Made by a program: the position numbers and the translations under genes. The notes below the pieces were generated by a model. The model was given only the letters and a program-made list of their open reading frames with translations. It was not told the DNA's origin and searched no databases. From Candidatus Saccharimonadota bacterium (lineage in GTDB: Bacteria > Patescibacteriota > Saccharimonadia > Saccharimonadales > Saccharimonadaceae), in contig CAJPON010000005.1 of the NCBI GenBank assembly GCA_905372275.1, positions 1 to 64,000 on the forward strand: a stretch of 64,000 nt of DNA. Reading direction: 5' to 3'. Shown piece after piece: positions 47,746 through 56,370 of the stretch; the first letter of the stretch is position 1; every line of letters begins with the position of its first letter.

Positions 47746-48828
47746 TTATTTGCTAACGTTAAATCTAAATTCAACCACATCGTCTGGCTGCATGACGTAA
47801 GTTTTACCTTCGGTGCGGATTTTGCCGGCGGCGCGGGCATTAGCCTCTGAGCCGGCAGCGACTAAATCGTCGTAATTAACAACTTGAGCGGCGATAAAGC
47901 CCTTTTCGAAATCAGTGTGAATGACGCCAGCGGCTTGCGGAGCGGTCCAGCCCTGGTGGATTGTCCAGGCGCGAACCTCTTTCGGTCCGGCAGTTAAGTA
48001 GCTTTGTAATCCGAGTAGATCGTAGGCGGCGCGAATCATTTGCGTTAGTCCGGCTTCTGGCACGTCGTAACTTTGTAAGAGTTCAAGCGTGTCGCTGGGG
48101 TTAAGACCTTTAATTTCGTCCTCAAGCTTGGCGCAGATGAATAGGCTGCGGGAGTGCGGCACGAGATTGCGCAGGCTCTGCTTCTTGTCTTCGCTAGCCA
48201 GGGTTTCTTCATTGACGTTGAACACATAAATTACTGGCTTGGCGGTCAAAAGGTGTAAATCAGCGATATCGTCAGGATCAACGCCGGAAATTTCGTTAAT
48301 TGGCGTGCCAGCGCGCAGTTTTTCAGCAAGCGCTTCTAAACGATTTTTGATAGTGCTAGCTTTGGGGTTGGCTTTGGCCTCTTTGGCGAGGCGAGCTAGG
48401 CGAGTTTCTAGCGTTTGCAAGTCAGCCATAATCAGTTCGGTATTGATAGTATCGATATCGCGTTTTGGATCGATAATATTCTCGACATGAACGATATCGT
48501 CGCTTTCAAAAGCGCGGACGATATGGACAATGGCGTCACATTGGCGGATGTTAGCTAGGAATTTATTGCCTAAGCCTTCGCCTTTGGAGGCGCCGGCGAC
48601 TAGCCCGGCAATATCGACAAAAGTCACGGTAGCCGGGATAACTTTCTCGGCGTGGTACATTTTAGCGAGGACATTTAGGCGCTCGTCGGGTACCGGCACG
48701 ATGCCAGTATTTGGTTCGATAGTGGCAAAAGGGTAATTGGCCGCCAAAATATTATTATTAGTTAAAGCATTAAAAAGCGTGGATTTGCCAACATTCGGCA
48801 AACCGACAATTCCGATAGATAAACTCAT
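47746..48828 (-). CDS. ychF: Ribosome-binding GTPase/ATPase YchF
   Basis: A conserved P-loop protein of the Obg group that binds ribosomes and prefers ATP. Residues 1-20 hold IGIVGLPNVGKSTLFNAL (G1). VTFVDIAGLVAGASKGEGLG is the G3 region, and VIYVFNVNEE replaces the NKxD G4 motif, the reason for relaxed specificity. A coiled-coil insert (about 130-195) and the C-terminal TGS domain (RAWTIHQGWTAPQAAGVIHTDF) complete it. Length is 360 aa. TATAAT lies 8 nt before the ATG. Confidence 0.96.
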   Translation of the reverse strand: MSLSIGIVGLPNVGKSTLFNALTNNNILAANYPFATIEPNTGIVPVPDERLNVLAKMYHAEKVIPATVTFVDIAGLVAGASKGEGLGNKFLANIRQCDAIVHIVRAFESDDIVHVENIIDPKRDIDTINTELIMADLQTLETRLARLAKEAKANPKASTIKNRLEALAEKLRAGTPINEISGVDPDDIADLHLLTAKPVIYVFNVNEETLASEDKKQSLRNLVPHSRSLFICAKLEDEIKGLNPSDTLELLQSYDVPEAGLTQMIRAAYDLLGLQSYLTAGPKEVRAWTIHQGWTAPQAAGVIHTDFEKGFIAAQVVNYDDLVAAGSEANARAAGKIRTEGKTYVMQPDDVVEFRFNVSK

Positions 48829-48836
48829 AATCCTAC

Positions 48837-48842
48837 ATTATA
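48837..48842 (-). promoter_or_regulatory. -10 box of ychF
   Basis: TGCTATAAT on the minus strand, an extended -10, 8 nt before the ATG. Confidence 0.55.
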
Positions 48843-48908
48843 GCATTTAAAGGGTATTGTCTGAAAAGTAATTATCTAAAAAGCTTGCGTTTTTTACTTT
48901 GCTTATGC

Positions 48909-48914
48909 ATAATA
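48909..48914 (+). promoter_or_regulatory. -10 box of the pilus operon
   Basis: TGCATAAT, 8 nt before the pilM ATG. It would drive pilM through pilC, whose genes overlap or nearly touch. Confidence 0.45.
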
Positions 48915-48922
48915 TAAGGTAT

Positions 48923-49975
48923 ATGAAAATTCAAAAAGGGATGGGCGATTTCTTTGCACTCGACATCGGTACCAACGCGGTGCGAGTATTGCAGCTAGCT
49001 GCTTCTGGCCAGGGCAGTTGGAATCTGGTTGCATACGGATATGTGCCTGTCGATCACAAAATTACCGCGAGCGACTCGCCAGAAGCACGGCGCCGGCTCG
49101 GCGAGGCCACGATGACGGCAGTAGGCCAGTCTGGTATTCGTACTAAAAATGTGGCGATTGGCTTGCCGTCGAGTAAGACTTTCACTACGGTTATTGACGT
49201 ACCAGCGATGAGCGAAGCGGAACTGCGGGCGACTATGAAATACCAAGTTGATCAGTATATTCCGATGAGCAGTGACGAGGCGAAAGTTGACTGGGCATTG
49301 CTAGGCGGTTCGCTAAAGTCGCAAAACCAAAACGAAGTATTAATCACTAGCGTGTCCAAGCAATATAGCGAAGAACGTTTGGAGTTAATTGAATCGCTTG
49401 GTCTGAATGTGATAGCTGAAGAGCCAGATCCGTTAGCGATGGTGCGAGCGTTAGTGCCAGCGACTGCTAGCAATTCAGCTTATATGCTGGTCGATATGGG
49501 CGAGTTATCGACAGATATCGCTTTGACTTACGGCGATACGCCGCGGTTAATCAGGACGATTCCGACTGGGCTGAACTCGCTAGTTAAGGCTGTGGCTCAG
49601 AATCTGAGCGTCCAAGAGGATCAGGCTCGCCAGTTTATCCTGAAATTTGGTCTAGATCAAAGTCGCCTCGAAGGGCAAGTCTTCCGTGCTGTCGAGATGA
49701 CGCTTGATAATTTCGCTTCTGAACTGTCAAAATCGATTAAATTCTTCCAGAATAGATATGAAGATGTGGCGGTTTCTCAAGCTTTATTATCGGGATACGG
49801 TGCGACTGTGCCGCAGATTGATTCGTATCTGGCGGGTAAGATTAATATATCGGCGGTTGCAACTAGCCCTTGGCAAAATATAAATGTCTCGCAGAGCATG
49901 CAGCAGCAACTAGCGCCGATTGCTAACGAGTTTGCTACGGCGGTTGGCCTGGCGAAACGGAGAAACTTGTCATGA
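48923..49975 (+). CDS. pilM: Type IV pilus inner-membrane platform protein PilM
   Basis: An actin-like cytoplasmic ATPase-fold protein that links the pilus platform to the motors. The 350-residue protein has FFALDIGTNAVRVLQL (phosphate 1), VAIGLPSSKTFTTVIDVPAM, YMLVDMGELSTDIALTYGD (phosphate 2) and LLSGYGATVPQI (adenosine). The N-terminal tail of PilN, encoded next, binds PilM in known systems. ATG 48923 is preferred over an upstream TTG because of the close -10. It overlaps pilN by 4 bp. Confidence 0.93.
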   Translation: MKIQKGMGDFFALDIGTNAVRVLQLAASGQGSWNLVAYGYVPVDHKITASDSPEARRRLGEATMTAVGQSGIRTKNVAIGLPSSKTFTTVIDVPAMSEAELRATMKYQVDQYIPMSSDEAKVDWALLGGSLKSQNQNEVLITSVSKQYSEERLELIESLGLNVIAEEPDPLAMVRALVPATASNSAYMLVDMGELSTDIALTYGDTPRLIRTIPTGLNSLVKAVAQNLSVQEDQARQFILKFGLDQSRLEGQVFRAVEMTLDNFASELSKSIKFFQNRYEDVAVSQALLSGYGATVPQIDSYLAGKINISAVATSPWQNINVSQSMQQQLAPIANEFATAVGLAKRRNLS

Positions 49976-50697
49976 TTGAAGTAAACCTAATACCAGACGT
50001 TAAGCGGGAATATTTGCACGCTCAGCGGGTTCGTAATACGGTGATATCGGTATCAATGTTAGTGGCTGCAGCTGCGGCAGGTGCTGTGATTGTGCTGGGG
50101 CTTGCTTTGGGGTCGCTGCAGTTTGCTAGTGGCCAGGCTGATAATGCCATTAAAAGCAAATATAAAGAACTTAGCGATAAACCAGATATTAATGATCTTT
50201 TGACTATTCAGAATCAACTAACTCAGATTGATATGATTAGTAGCAATCGAGGTGTTAATTCACGCATCTTTGATACCTTGAGCGCGGTTAACCCGCAGGC
50301 GCCAAATAACGTGACTATGTCAACGGTACGTTATAATGCGTCAGAAAAAGCGATTACCATAGAAGGCTCAACCGCTGGCGGTTTTAATGCGGTAGACGCG
50401 CTTAAAAAAACCATTCTCAATACCAAGCTGAAATATACTAAAGATTCGGAATCTGCAGAAACGCCGCTATCTAGCTCTGTGAGAATTACCAACACGGCAT
50501 ATGCCGAAGATTCTGGCGGAGAGAAGAAACTGACGTTTACCCTGACGTTTTCTTATCCCGAAGAATTGTTATCGAACAGCGTTAAAAGCTTAGTAATCGT
50601 TTCGCCGACTGGCTCGGTAGACGTGACTGATTCAAAAAAGCATGTGCCAGATTCGCTGTTTGAGGCAAAGGCTTCAAACAAAAAGGAGGATAAATAA
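49972..50697 (+). CDS. pilN: Type IV pilus assembly protein PilN
   Basis: A bitopic membrane protein of 241 aa. The N-terminus MIEVNLIPDVKREY matches the INLLP motif that docks into PilM. One transmembrane helix lies near residues 24-48 (VISVSMLVAAAAAGAVIVLGL), followed by a short coiled coil and a ferredoxin-like outer domain. It overlaps pilM by ATGA and pilO by one base, so the three are tightly coupled. Confidence 0.88.
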   Translation: MIEVNLIPDVKREYLHAQRVRNTVISVSMLVAAAAAGAVIVLGLALGSLQFASGQADNAIKSKYKELSDKPDINDLLTIQNQLTQIDMISSNRGVNSRIFDTLSAVNPQAPNNVTMSTVRYNASEKAITIEGSTAGGFNAVDALKKTILNTKLKYTKDSESAETPLSSSVRITNTAYAEDSGGEKKLTFTLTFSYPEELLSNSVKSLVIVSPTGSVDVTDSKKHVPDSLFEAKASNKKEDK

Positions 50698-51404
50698 TGG
50701 CGGAAGCAAAGAAAGATACCTCGCTAAATAAGCGCCGGCAAATTGATCGTAGCGGCCGCGTAATGTTCGGCTGGGTGGCAGGCGCGTCGGTTTTGGTTGG
50801 CTTTGCGCTGGTTATTGGCGGTTTTCTAGTACAGCGTATAGTTTTTGAGACGAAAGTTCTAGCCGAAAAGAATCAAACAACATCGACGCTTGATAGTAAT
50901 ATTAAGACGTATGACGGTTTGCGCGACAATATCCGCGTGTTAAACACCAATTCGGCGCTCGGCTCTGCAAAACTTAATGACAAGGAAGACCCGCTGCGTG
51001 TTATCTTGGACGCTTTGCCAGCTGACGATAACTCGCTAGCACTTGGCGCCTCTGTGCAGAATTTAGTTGGCCGAGTGCCTGGCGCTAAGCTTGAGTCTTT
51101 CCAAACAGTTTCTTCGAACGAAAAGTCCTCTGACAGTAACAAAAATAACAGCTCGTCAAGCGACAACAATGCCGATAATTCTAGAAGTGTTCAACAGATA
51201 GCCTTTACGATGGAATTATCAGCTAGCAATGCGGATATACTGCGCAGTGTTTTGCGTAATTTCGAGAAGTCAATTCGCGTGATTGATATTGACGAATCAA
51301 CGATTGAAGCGTCAGATTCTAAGTTTACGATGTCAATTTCTGGACATGCTTATTACTTGCCAGGCAAAACAGTTCAACTTAACAAGAAGGGGATAAAGCC
51401 GTGA
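50697..51404 (+). CDS. pilO: Type IV pilus assembly protein PilO
   Basis: A bitopic membrane protein of 235 aa, identified by its place after PilN and by its layout: a short cytoplasmic start, one transmembrane helix (MFGWVAGASVLVGFALVIGGFLV cut at about 23-45), a coiled coil (TKVLAEKNQTTSTLDSNI-like) and an outer domain. A serine/asparagine-rich stretch (about 140-165, SSNEKSSDSNKNNSSS) interrupts the outer part. Sequence similarity to canonical PilO is weak, so position carries much of the assignment. Confidence 0.75.
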   Translation: MAEAKKDTSLNKRRQIDRSGRVMFGWVAGASVLVGFALVIGGFLVQRIVFETKVLAEKNQTTSTLDSNIKTYDGLRDNIRVLNTNSALGSAKLNDKEDPLRVILDALPADDNSLALGASVQNLVGRVPGAKLESFQTVSSNEKSSDSNKNNSSSSDNNADNSRSVQQIAFTMELSASNADILRSVLRNFEKSIRVIDIDESTIEASDSKFTMSISGHAYYLPGKTVQLNKKGIKP

Positions 51405-51694
51405 AGAAGAGCGATATAGCGATGATTGTACTGATTGCCGGTTTGTCTATGCTAATAGCATTTACTATTGGTAACAATATTCCTGCGCTTAAGGCGCCGC
51501 GGGTTGGTACTAGTGTTAGTACTATCGAGAAAATGAGCAGTGATGTTAAAGAGCCAAGCTCGGAAGTTTTTAATTCTAATGCCATAAATCCTACAGTAGA
51601 AACAATAATTGGTTCATCTAGCTCGCTTAATTCACCTGATGCCGCAGCCAGTCAGAGCCAAAACCGGGATCGTAGTCAGAATCAAAATAGGTAG
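51401..51694 (+). CDS. Small pilus-operon membrane protein
   Basis: A 97-residue protein of no recognised family. One transmembrane helix (IAMIVLIAGLSMLIAFTIG, about 6-24) is followed by a polar outer tail rich in Ser, Asn and Gln, ending QNRDRSQNQNR. The GTG start overlaps the pilO stop by 4 bp (GTGA). Position is where PilP occurs in other systems, but it has no lipobox and no PilP fold is visible, so it may be a lineage-specific part. Confidence 0.7.
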   Translation: MKKSDIAMIVLIAGLSMLIAFTIGNNIPALKAPRVGTSVSTIEKMSSDVKEPSSEVFNSNAINPTVETIIGSSSSLNSPDAAASQSQNRDRSQNQNR

Positions 51695-51705
51695 GAGTCT
51701 TTCTA

Positions 51706-53469
51706 GTGGCGTTGATGACCGATGACATTCAGGAGAAACTCATCAAGCTCTTGGTTAACGAGGGCTTGGTTTCTCGTGAGGTTATCGATAAAGCCACTAA
51801 ACAATCGGCTAAAACGAATAAGCCGTTGTTGACGGTTTTGGAAGATATCGGCGAGATAGACGACGAGCTGTTGACTCATGCTATTGCTCACGTTTCGGGT
51901 GTGCCGTATGTTAATTTGACGGCTAGTATCATTGACCAGAGTATCCTATCACTGCTGCCGAGCGATATTGCCGAGCGTTTCATGGCGGTGCCGCTAGCCG
52001 AGGTGAATAATCGTTTGGCGGTGGCGATGATTGATGCCAATAACGTCCAGGCGGTAGATTATTTAGCTAACCGTATTCAGCGGCCGCTTAAGGTCTTTAT
52101 GGCATCTGAAGCGGGTGTCCGTCATGTTCTCGACCAGTATAAAACCGACTTATCAACCGTTGACGAGGCTGCGCAGGCTACTCAGGCTGAGGCCATACAA
52201 TCGTCAAGCGACATCAAAACTATTGTCCAAGATTCGCCGATTAGCCGCGCATTGAGCACTATCTTAGAGTATGCGGTCAAGAGCCGCGCCAGCGATGTGC
52301 ATATTGAACCGCTCGAAAAATCGCTGAAAATACGCTGCCGCGTCGATGGCGTACTGCGCGAAGTGATGCAGCTGCCTAAGAGTATTGAGCCAGCACTAGT
52401 TAGCCGCATCAAAATTTTATCCAATTTGAAAATCGACGAACATCGCATTCCGCAGGACGGTCAATTTGCAGTTAATGTGGCTGGTAAGGAAGTCGATCTG
52501 CGCATTGCTGTTAGCCCGGTTGTTTGGGGCGAACAGGTAGTGATTCGCCTGCTTGACAAAACTGGCAACACGTTCGATCTCGAGCAAATGGGCTACGTCG
52601 GTCGAGCCTTACGAATGATTCGCAAAGGCATCAAACGTCCTAACGGCATGATTCTAACAAGCGGCCCGACTGGTAGCGGTAAATCAACCAGCTTATACGC
52701 GCTGATTAAAGAAATCAAAACTGACGCGATTAACATTGTGACGCTTGAGGATCCAGTTGAGTATAAGATGGACGGCGTTAACCAGATTCAGGTTAATAAC
52801 GACGTTGGTTTGACGTTTGCTAATGGCCTGCGCAGTATCTTGCGCCAAGATCCAGATGTAGTGATGGTTGGCGAGATGCGCGATAGCGAGACGGCTAACC
52901 TTGGCGTGCAAGCAGCACTAACGGGACATCTGGTGTTCTCGACACTGCATACCAATTCGGCGGCCGGAGTATTGCCGCGCTTACTCGATATGGATGTCGA
53001 GCCGTTCCTGATCGCTAGCACGGTCAATACAGTAATTGGCCAGCGGCTAGTGCGCCGCGTGTCGCCGCATCGCGACGCTTACTGGTCGAACCCGCTTGAG
53101 ACGCAGATGATTCTCGAGACGGTGGGGCATTTATTGCCGAAGACCAAAGAGGACGTAGCGCGCGTGTCCGAGGATTTGGGCTACAAGGACTTGCCATTAG
53201 CCAATCAACGAGCCTACGTGCTGGTCAAAGGTCGCGATACGCCAGCTACGCCGCATGGCTATAGTGGTCGGGCTGGGCTGTACGAGGTAATGGATGTAAA
53301 TGAAGGTATCCAAGACTTAATTGTTCGCCGGGCCACTAGCAACGAGATTCAGCGCAAAGCAGTCGAGGATGGTATGATTACAATGCGCCAAGATGGCTAC
53401 TTGAAAGCCTTGCAAGGAATCACTACACTAGAAGAAGTAAACCGCGTAACGTCGGCAGACACAGCATAA
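51706..53469 (+). CDS. pilB: Type IV pilus extension ATPase PilB without its zinc cysteines
   Basis: A hexameric motor that drives pilus assembly. An MshEN-like N-terminal domain (residues 1-150) precedes the ATPase: GPTGSGKSTSLYALIKEI (Walker A), TLEDPVEYKMDGVNQIQVN (Asp box), RSILRQDPDVVMVGEMRDSE (Walker B), TGHLVFSTLHTNSA (His box). The tetracysteine zinc site of PilB/GspE is lost: VRRVSPHRDAYW (about 449-459) and TPATPHGYSGR (about 512-522) keep the flanks but no Cys. GTG 51706 has AGGAGT upstream; ATG 51715 is also possible. Length is 587 aa. Confidence 0.95.
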   Translation: MALMTDDIQEKLIKLLVNEGLVSREVIDKATKQSAKTNKPLLTVLEDIGEIDDELLTHAIAHVSGVPYVNLTASIIDQSILSLLPSDIAERFMAVPLAEVNNRLAVAMIDANNVQAVDYLANRIQRPLKVFMASEAGVRHVLDQYKTDLSTVDEAAQATQAEAIQSSSDIKTIVQDSPISRALSTILEYAVKSRASDVHIEPLEKSLKIRCRVDGVLREVMQLPKSIEPALVSRIKILSNLKIDEHRIPQDGQFAVNVAGKEVDLRIAVSPVVWGEQVVIRLLDKTGNTFDLEQMGYVGRALRMIRKGIKRPNGMILTSGPTGSGKSTSLYALIKEIKTDAINIVTLEDPVEYKMDGVNQIQVNNDVGLTFANGLRSILRQDPDVVMVGEMRDSETANLGVQAALTGHLVFSTLHTNSAAGVLPRLLDMDVEPFLIASTVNTVIGQRLVRRVSPHRDAYWSNPLETQMILETVGHLLPKTKEDVARVSEDLGYKDLPLANQRAYVLVKGRDTPATPHGYSGRAGLYEVMDVNEGIQDLIVRRATSNEIQRKAVEDGMITMRQDGYLKALQGITTLEEVNRVTSADTA

Positions 53470-53481
53470 AAGGAGGGGACA

Positions 53482-54552
53482 ATGCCAGAACAAGAATTAC
53501 GGATTGAAGTTTTACTAGAGGAAGTTATCAAGCGCCGAGCTAGCGACTTGCATATTCAAGTTGGTTTGCCGCCGATGCTGCGAATTGACGGCACATTGAT
53601 AGCTATTGCTGGTTTTGATGCTCTCGATGAAGCGCAAGTCGAGTCGCTAGTATTTGCGATCCTCGACGAAGATCAGCAGCAGATCCTCCTCAAGGACAAA
53701 GAGTTTGACTTTAGCTTTGCTTTCGGTACGCTCGGACGATTCCGGGTTAATGCTTTCCATGAGCGTGGTAACCTAGCAGCAGCGCTGCGCTTAATTCCAA
53801 ATGAGATTAAGTCGGTGACCGAGCTCGGTATGCCGCCGGTAGTGATGAATTTTGCCGATTACCCGCGCGGTTTGGTGCTGGTGACTGGACCGACTGGCTC
53901 GGGTAAGTCGACAACTTTGGCGGCGCTGGTTGATAAGATTAACTCTGAAAAATCGCAGCATATCATTACTATCGAAGACCCGATTGAATTTACGCATAAG
54001 TCTAAGAAGTCGGTAGTCGTGCAGCGCGAAGTTCATTATGACACCTATTCTTTCTCGGCAGCTTTGCGCTCTTCTTTGCGCCAAGACCCGGATGTAGTGC
54101 TGATCGGTGAGATGCGCGACCTCGAGACTATTTCGGCAGCAATTACCATCGCCGAGACCGGACACTTAGTGTTTGCGACGCTGCACACCAACTCGGCGGC
54201 GCAATCAATCGATCGTATGATTGACGTCTTCCCGCCGCATCAGCAGCCGCAAATCCGCGCGCAGCTCAGTAATATTTTGATGGCAATTTGCTCGCAGCGG
54301 TTAGTACCGGCAATCGGCGGCGGTCGGGTAGTATCGGCTGAAATTTTGATTGCTAATCCAGCTGTTCGTAATGTTATCCGCGAAGGCAAGACTCATCAGC
54401 TTGACGCGATTATTCAAACCGGTGCCGACCAAGGTATGCAGACGATGGATCGTACATTGGTGCAGTTGGTCCAAAGCGGCACGATTACTTATGATAGCGC
54501 GCGGGAATTCGCTGTTGACTTGACCGAATTTGAAAGGTTAATCAGGGGATAA
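53482..54552 (+). CDS. pilT: Type IV pilus retraction ATPase PilT
   Basis: The motor that disassembles pili, giving twitching and DNA or cell pulling. The 356-residue protein starts with the PAS-like domain (RRASDLHIQVGLPPMLRIDG). The motor has VTGPTGSGKSTTLAALVD, ITIEDPIEFTHKSKKSVVVQ, RSSLRQDPDVVLIGEMRDLE and TGHLVFATLHTNSAAQSIDR. The AIRNLIRE-like region reads AVRNVIREGKTHQL, the PilT-specific element needed for retraction. Presence of both PilB and PilT indicates dynamic pili. Confidence 0.96.
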   Translation: MPEQELRIEVLLEEVIKRRASDLHIQVGLPPMLRIDGTLIAIAGFDALDEAQVESLVFAILDEDQQQILLKDKEFDFSFAFGTLGRFRVNAFHERGNLAAALRLIPNEIKSVTELGMPPVVMNFADYPRGLVLVTGPTGSGKSTTLAALVDKINSEKSQHIITIEDPIEFTHKSKKSVVVQREVHYDTYSFSAALRSSLRQDPDVVLIGEMRDLETISAAITIAETGHLVFATLHTNSAAQSIDRMIDVFPPHQQPQIRAQLSNILMAICSQRLVPAIGGGRVVSAEILIANPAVRNVIREGKTHQLDAIIQTGADQGMQTMDRTLVQLVQSGTITYDSAREFAVDLTEFERLIRG

Positions 54553-54555
54553 TTA

Positions 54556-55761
54556 ATGAAAAAGTTTACCTACGAAGCACGCGATAAAGCGACGGGCAAC
54601 ATTGTCAAATCGCTGGTTCAAGCTGAATCCGAGAGCGAAGCCGCTAAAGCGCTGACCGCTCAGGGCTATATGCCGCTATCAATCAAGGAGGAAGTCGAGG
54701 GCGGCTGGCTAGCGCGCTTTACCAACCGGATTTCTAGCAAGGATAAGATTGTTTTCTCGCGCCAGCTGGCAACATTGATTGGTGCTGGATTACCGTTGAC
54801 ACAAAGCCTACATACGGTATTTGAGCAGACTGCCAACAAAAAAATGCAGGAGATCGTCCAAGAAATCATTGCCGACGTTGAAGGCGGTAAGACATTATCT
54901 TCGGCCTTTGGCAAGCATCCAGAAGTGTTTAACAAAATTTTCATTGCGCTAGTTACCGCTGGCGAAGCATCGGGTACGCTTGATGATGCACTAAAACGGA
55001 TTGCCGACCAGCAAGAAAAAGATGCAGCAATGGTTAGCAAAATTCGCGGGGCCATGGTGTATCCTGGTATTGTCCTAGCGGTAATGGTTGCGGTTGGCGT
55101 ATTTATGATGGTAACAATCGTGCCGCAGGTTGCCAAGTTGTACTCTGATATGAAGAAGACCTTACCAGTTTTGACATCAATTTTAATCGGAATATCTAAT
55201 TTCGTAATTAATTTTTGGTGGTTAACCTTAATTCTATTAGCGCTAGCGATCTTTTTTGCGCGGCAATATGTTCGTACTGAAGCAGGCTCTCGCTTATTGG
55301 ATAATCTGAAGCTTAATATGCCGCCATTCAAAGGTATGTTCCGCCGTCTTTATATGGCGCGGTTTACGCGTATGGGACAGACTTTGCTAGTCACTGGCGT
55401 GCCAATGTTGGATATGCTAGCTATTGCTGCCGAGGGTGTCAATAACGCTGTTGTAGCCGAAGAGATTACTAGAGCTGCCGGTAAGGTGCAGAGCGGTAAA
55501 GCGCTTTCGGCTGCTTTGCAGACAGAGGATTATATTTTGCCGATGGTGCCGCAGATGATCAAAATCGGCGAGCAATCGGGTAGGATTGACGAGATGATGG
55601 GCAAGACAGCACAAGCTTATGAGGACGAACTCGACGAAGAAATTCAAGCGATTTCAACAATGATTGAGCCGATTATGATGGTGATTCTGGCTATATTCGC
55701 TGGCGTGTTGATTGGGGCGGTATTATTCCCAATTTACAGCCTAGTCGGCAGCGTACGATAG
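54556..55761 (+). CDS. pilC: Type IV pilus platform protein PilC
   Basis: An inner-membrane protein on which the motors act. The 401-residue protein has two GspF repeats. The N-terminal part is FTYEARDKATGNIVKSLVQA; the first repeat begins FSRQLATLIGAGLPLTQSL, the second FTRMGQTLLVTGVPMLDML. Membrane helices lie near 170-195, 215-235 and 372-398 (IMMVILAIFAGVLIGAVLFPI). It begins three bases after pilT ends and closes the pilM-C operon. Confidence 0.95.
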   Translation: MKKFTYEARDKATGNIVKSLVQAESESEAAKALTAQGYMPLSIKEEVEGGWLARFTNRISSKDKIVFSRQLATLIGAGLPLTQSLHTVFEQTANKKMQEIVQEIIADVEGGKTLSSAFGKHPEVFNKIFIALVTAGEASGTLDDALKRIADQQEKDAAMVSKIRGAMVYPGIVLAVMVAVGVFMMVTIVPQVAKLYSDMKKTLPVLTSILIGISNFVINFWWLTLILLALAIFFARQYVRTEAGSRLLDNLKLNMPPFKGMFRRLYMARFTRMGQTLLVTGVPMLDMLAIAAEGVNNAVVAEEITRAAGKVQSGKALSAALQTEDYILPMVPQMIKIGEQSGRIDEMMGKTAQAYEDELDEEIQAISTMIEPIMMVILAIFAGVLIGAVLFPIYSLVGSVR

Positions 55762-55787
55762 GTCTAGACAACTGAAAAAACCTACGT

Positions 55788-55793
55788 TATACT
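55788..55793 (+). promoter_or_regulatory. -10 box of the main pilin gene
   Basis: TATACT, 45 nt before the ATG, so this gene has a leader with AAAGGTGG as ribosome-binding site. It allows pilin to be made at a higher level than the machinery. Confidence 0.55.
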
Positions 55794-55838
55794 GGGTACA
55801 GTTGAGCATAAGTTCAAAGGGAAAGGTGGAACTAAATT

Positions 55839-56297
55839 ATGACAAAACAACAGATTAAAGACCGTGGTTTTACAATCATCGAGGTCGTTTTGGTGCTGGC
55901 GATTGCTGCACTGATTTTCTTGATGGTGTTTATTGCGTTGCCGGCACTGCAGGCTAGCCAGCGCGATACAGCTCGTAAGAGCGATGTTAGTATCGTGTCA
56001 GCTGCCTACAATAGCGCAGTTGGTAGTAATCGCGGCACTACTTCAGTTGATTCTGGTGTTTTGCGGAGATTCGTAAATGGTGTTTCTGATAATACTGATA
56101 TTACAAAGATTGAAGTACGACGGTATACTGAAACAGTGACTGTCGGTGACGCAAGTATCATAGTAATCAGTGAGGCTAAATGTGACGCCTCACAACCTGA
56201 GGGTGTTCAAAAACTTAGCAAAGGTACGCGCCGCCAATACGTAACGATTACTAAGCTAGAAAGTGGTAATAATGCAGCATACTGCTTAGATGCGTAG
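55839..56297 (+). CDS. pilA: Type IV prepilin, probable major pilin
   Basis: A 152-residue precursor. The leader TKQQIKDRG ends at the prepilin peptidase site, G-FTIIEV, with Glu at position +5 of the mature protein. The hydrophobic helix is VVLVLAIAALIFLMVFIAL. Two C-terminal cysteines (EAKCDAS, NAAYCLDA) probably form the D-loop disulphide. Its own promoter, leader and terminator suggest that it is the abundant subunit. PilD, encoded next, should process it. Confidence 0.9.
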   Translation: MTKQQIKDRGFTIIEVVLVLAIAALIFLMVFIALPALQASQRDTARKSDVSIVSAAYNSAVGSNRGTTSVDSGVLRRFVNGVSDNTDITKIEVRRYTETVTVGDASIIVISEAKCDASQPEGVQKLSKGTRRQYVTITKLESGNNAAYCLDA

Positions 56298-56324
56298 CTA
56301 AAACTTTAGAGTTAGCTAAGATTA

Positions 56325-56358
56325 GCAAAAAGGTTGCGCAAAAGTGTAACCTTTTTGC
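56325..56358 (+). terminator. Terminator after the pilin gene
   Basis: GCAAAAAGGTT (56325-56335) and AACCTTTTTGC (56348-56358) form a perfect 11-bp stem. The next promoter's -10 starts at the very next base. Confidence 0.8.
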
Positions 56359-56364
56359 TATACT
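56359..56364 (+). promoter_or_regulatory. -10 box of pilD, fused to the terminator
   Basis: TATACT directly follows the terminator stem; the stem's last GC with the preceding T forms the extended TGC. It ends 6 nt before the ATG. Confidence 0.65.
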
Positions 56365-56370
56365 AGACGT

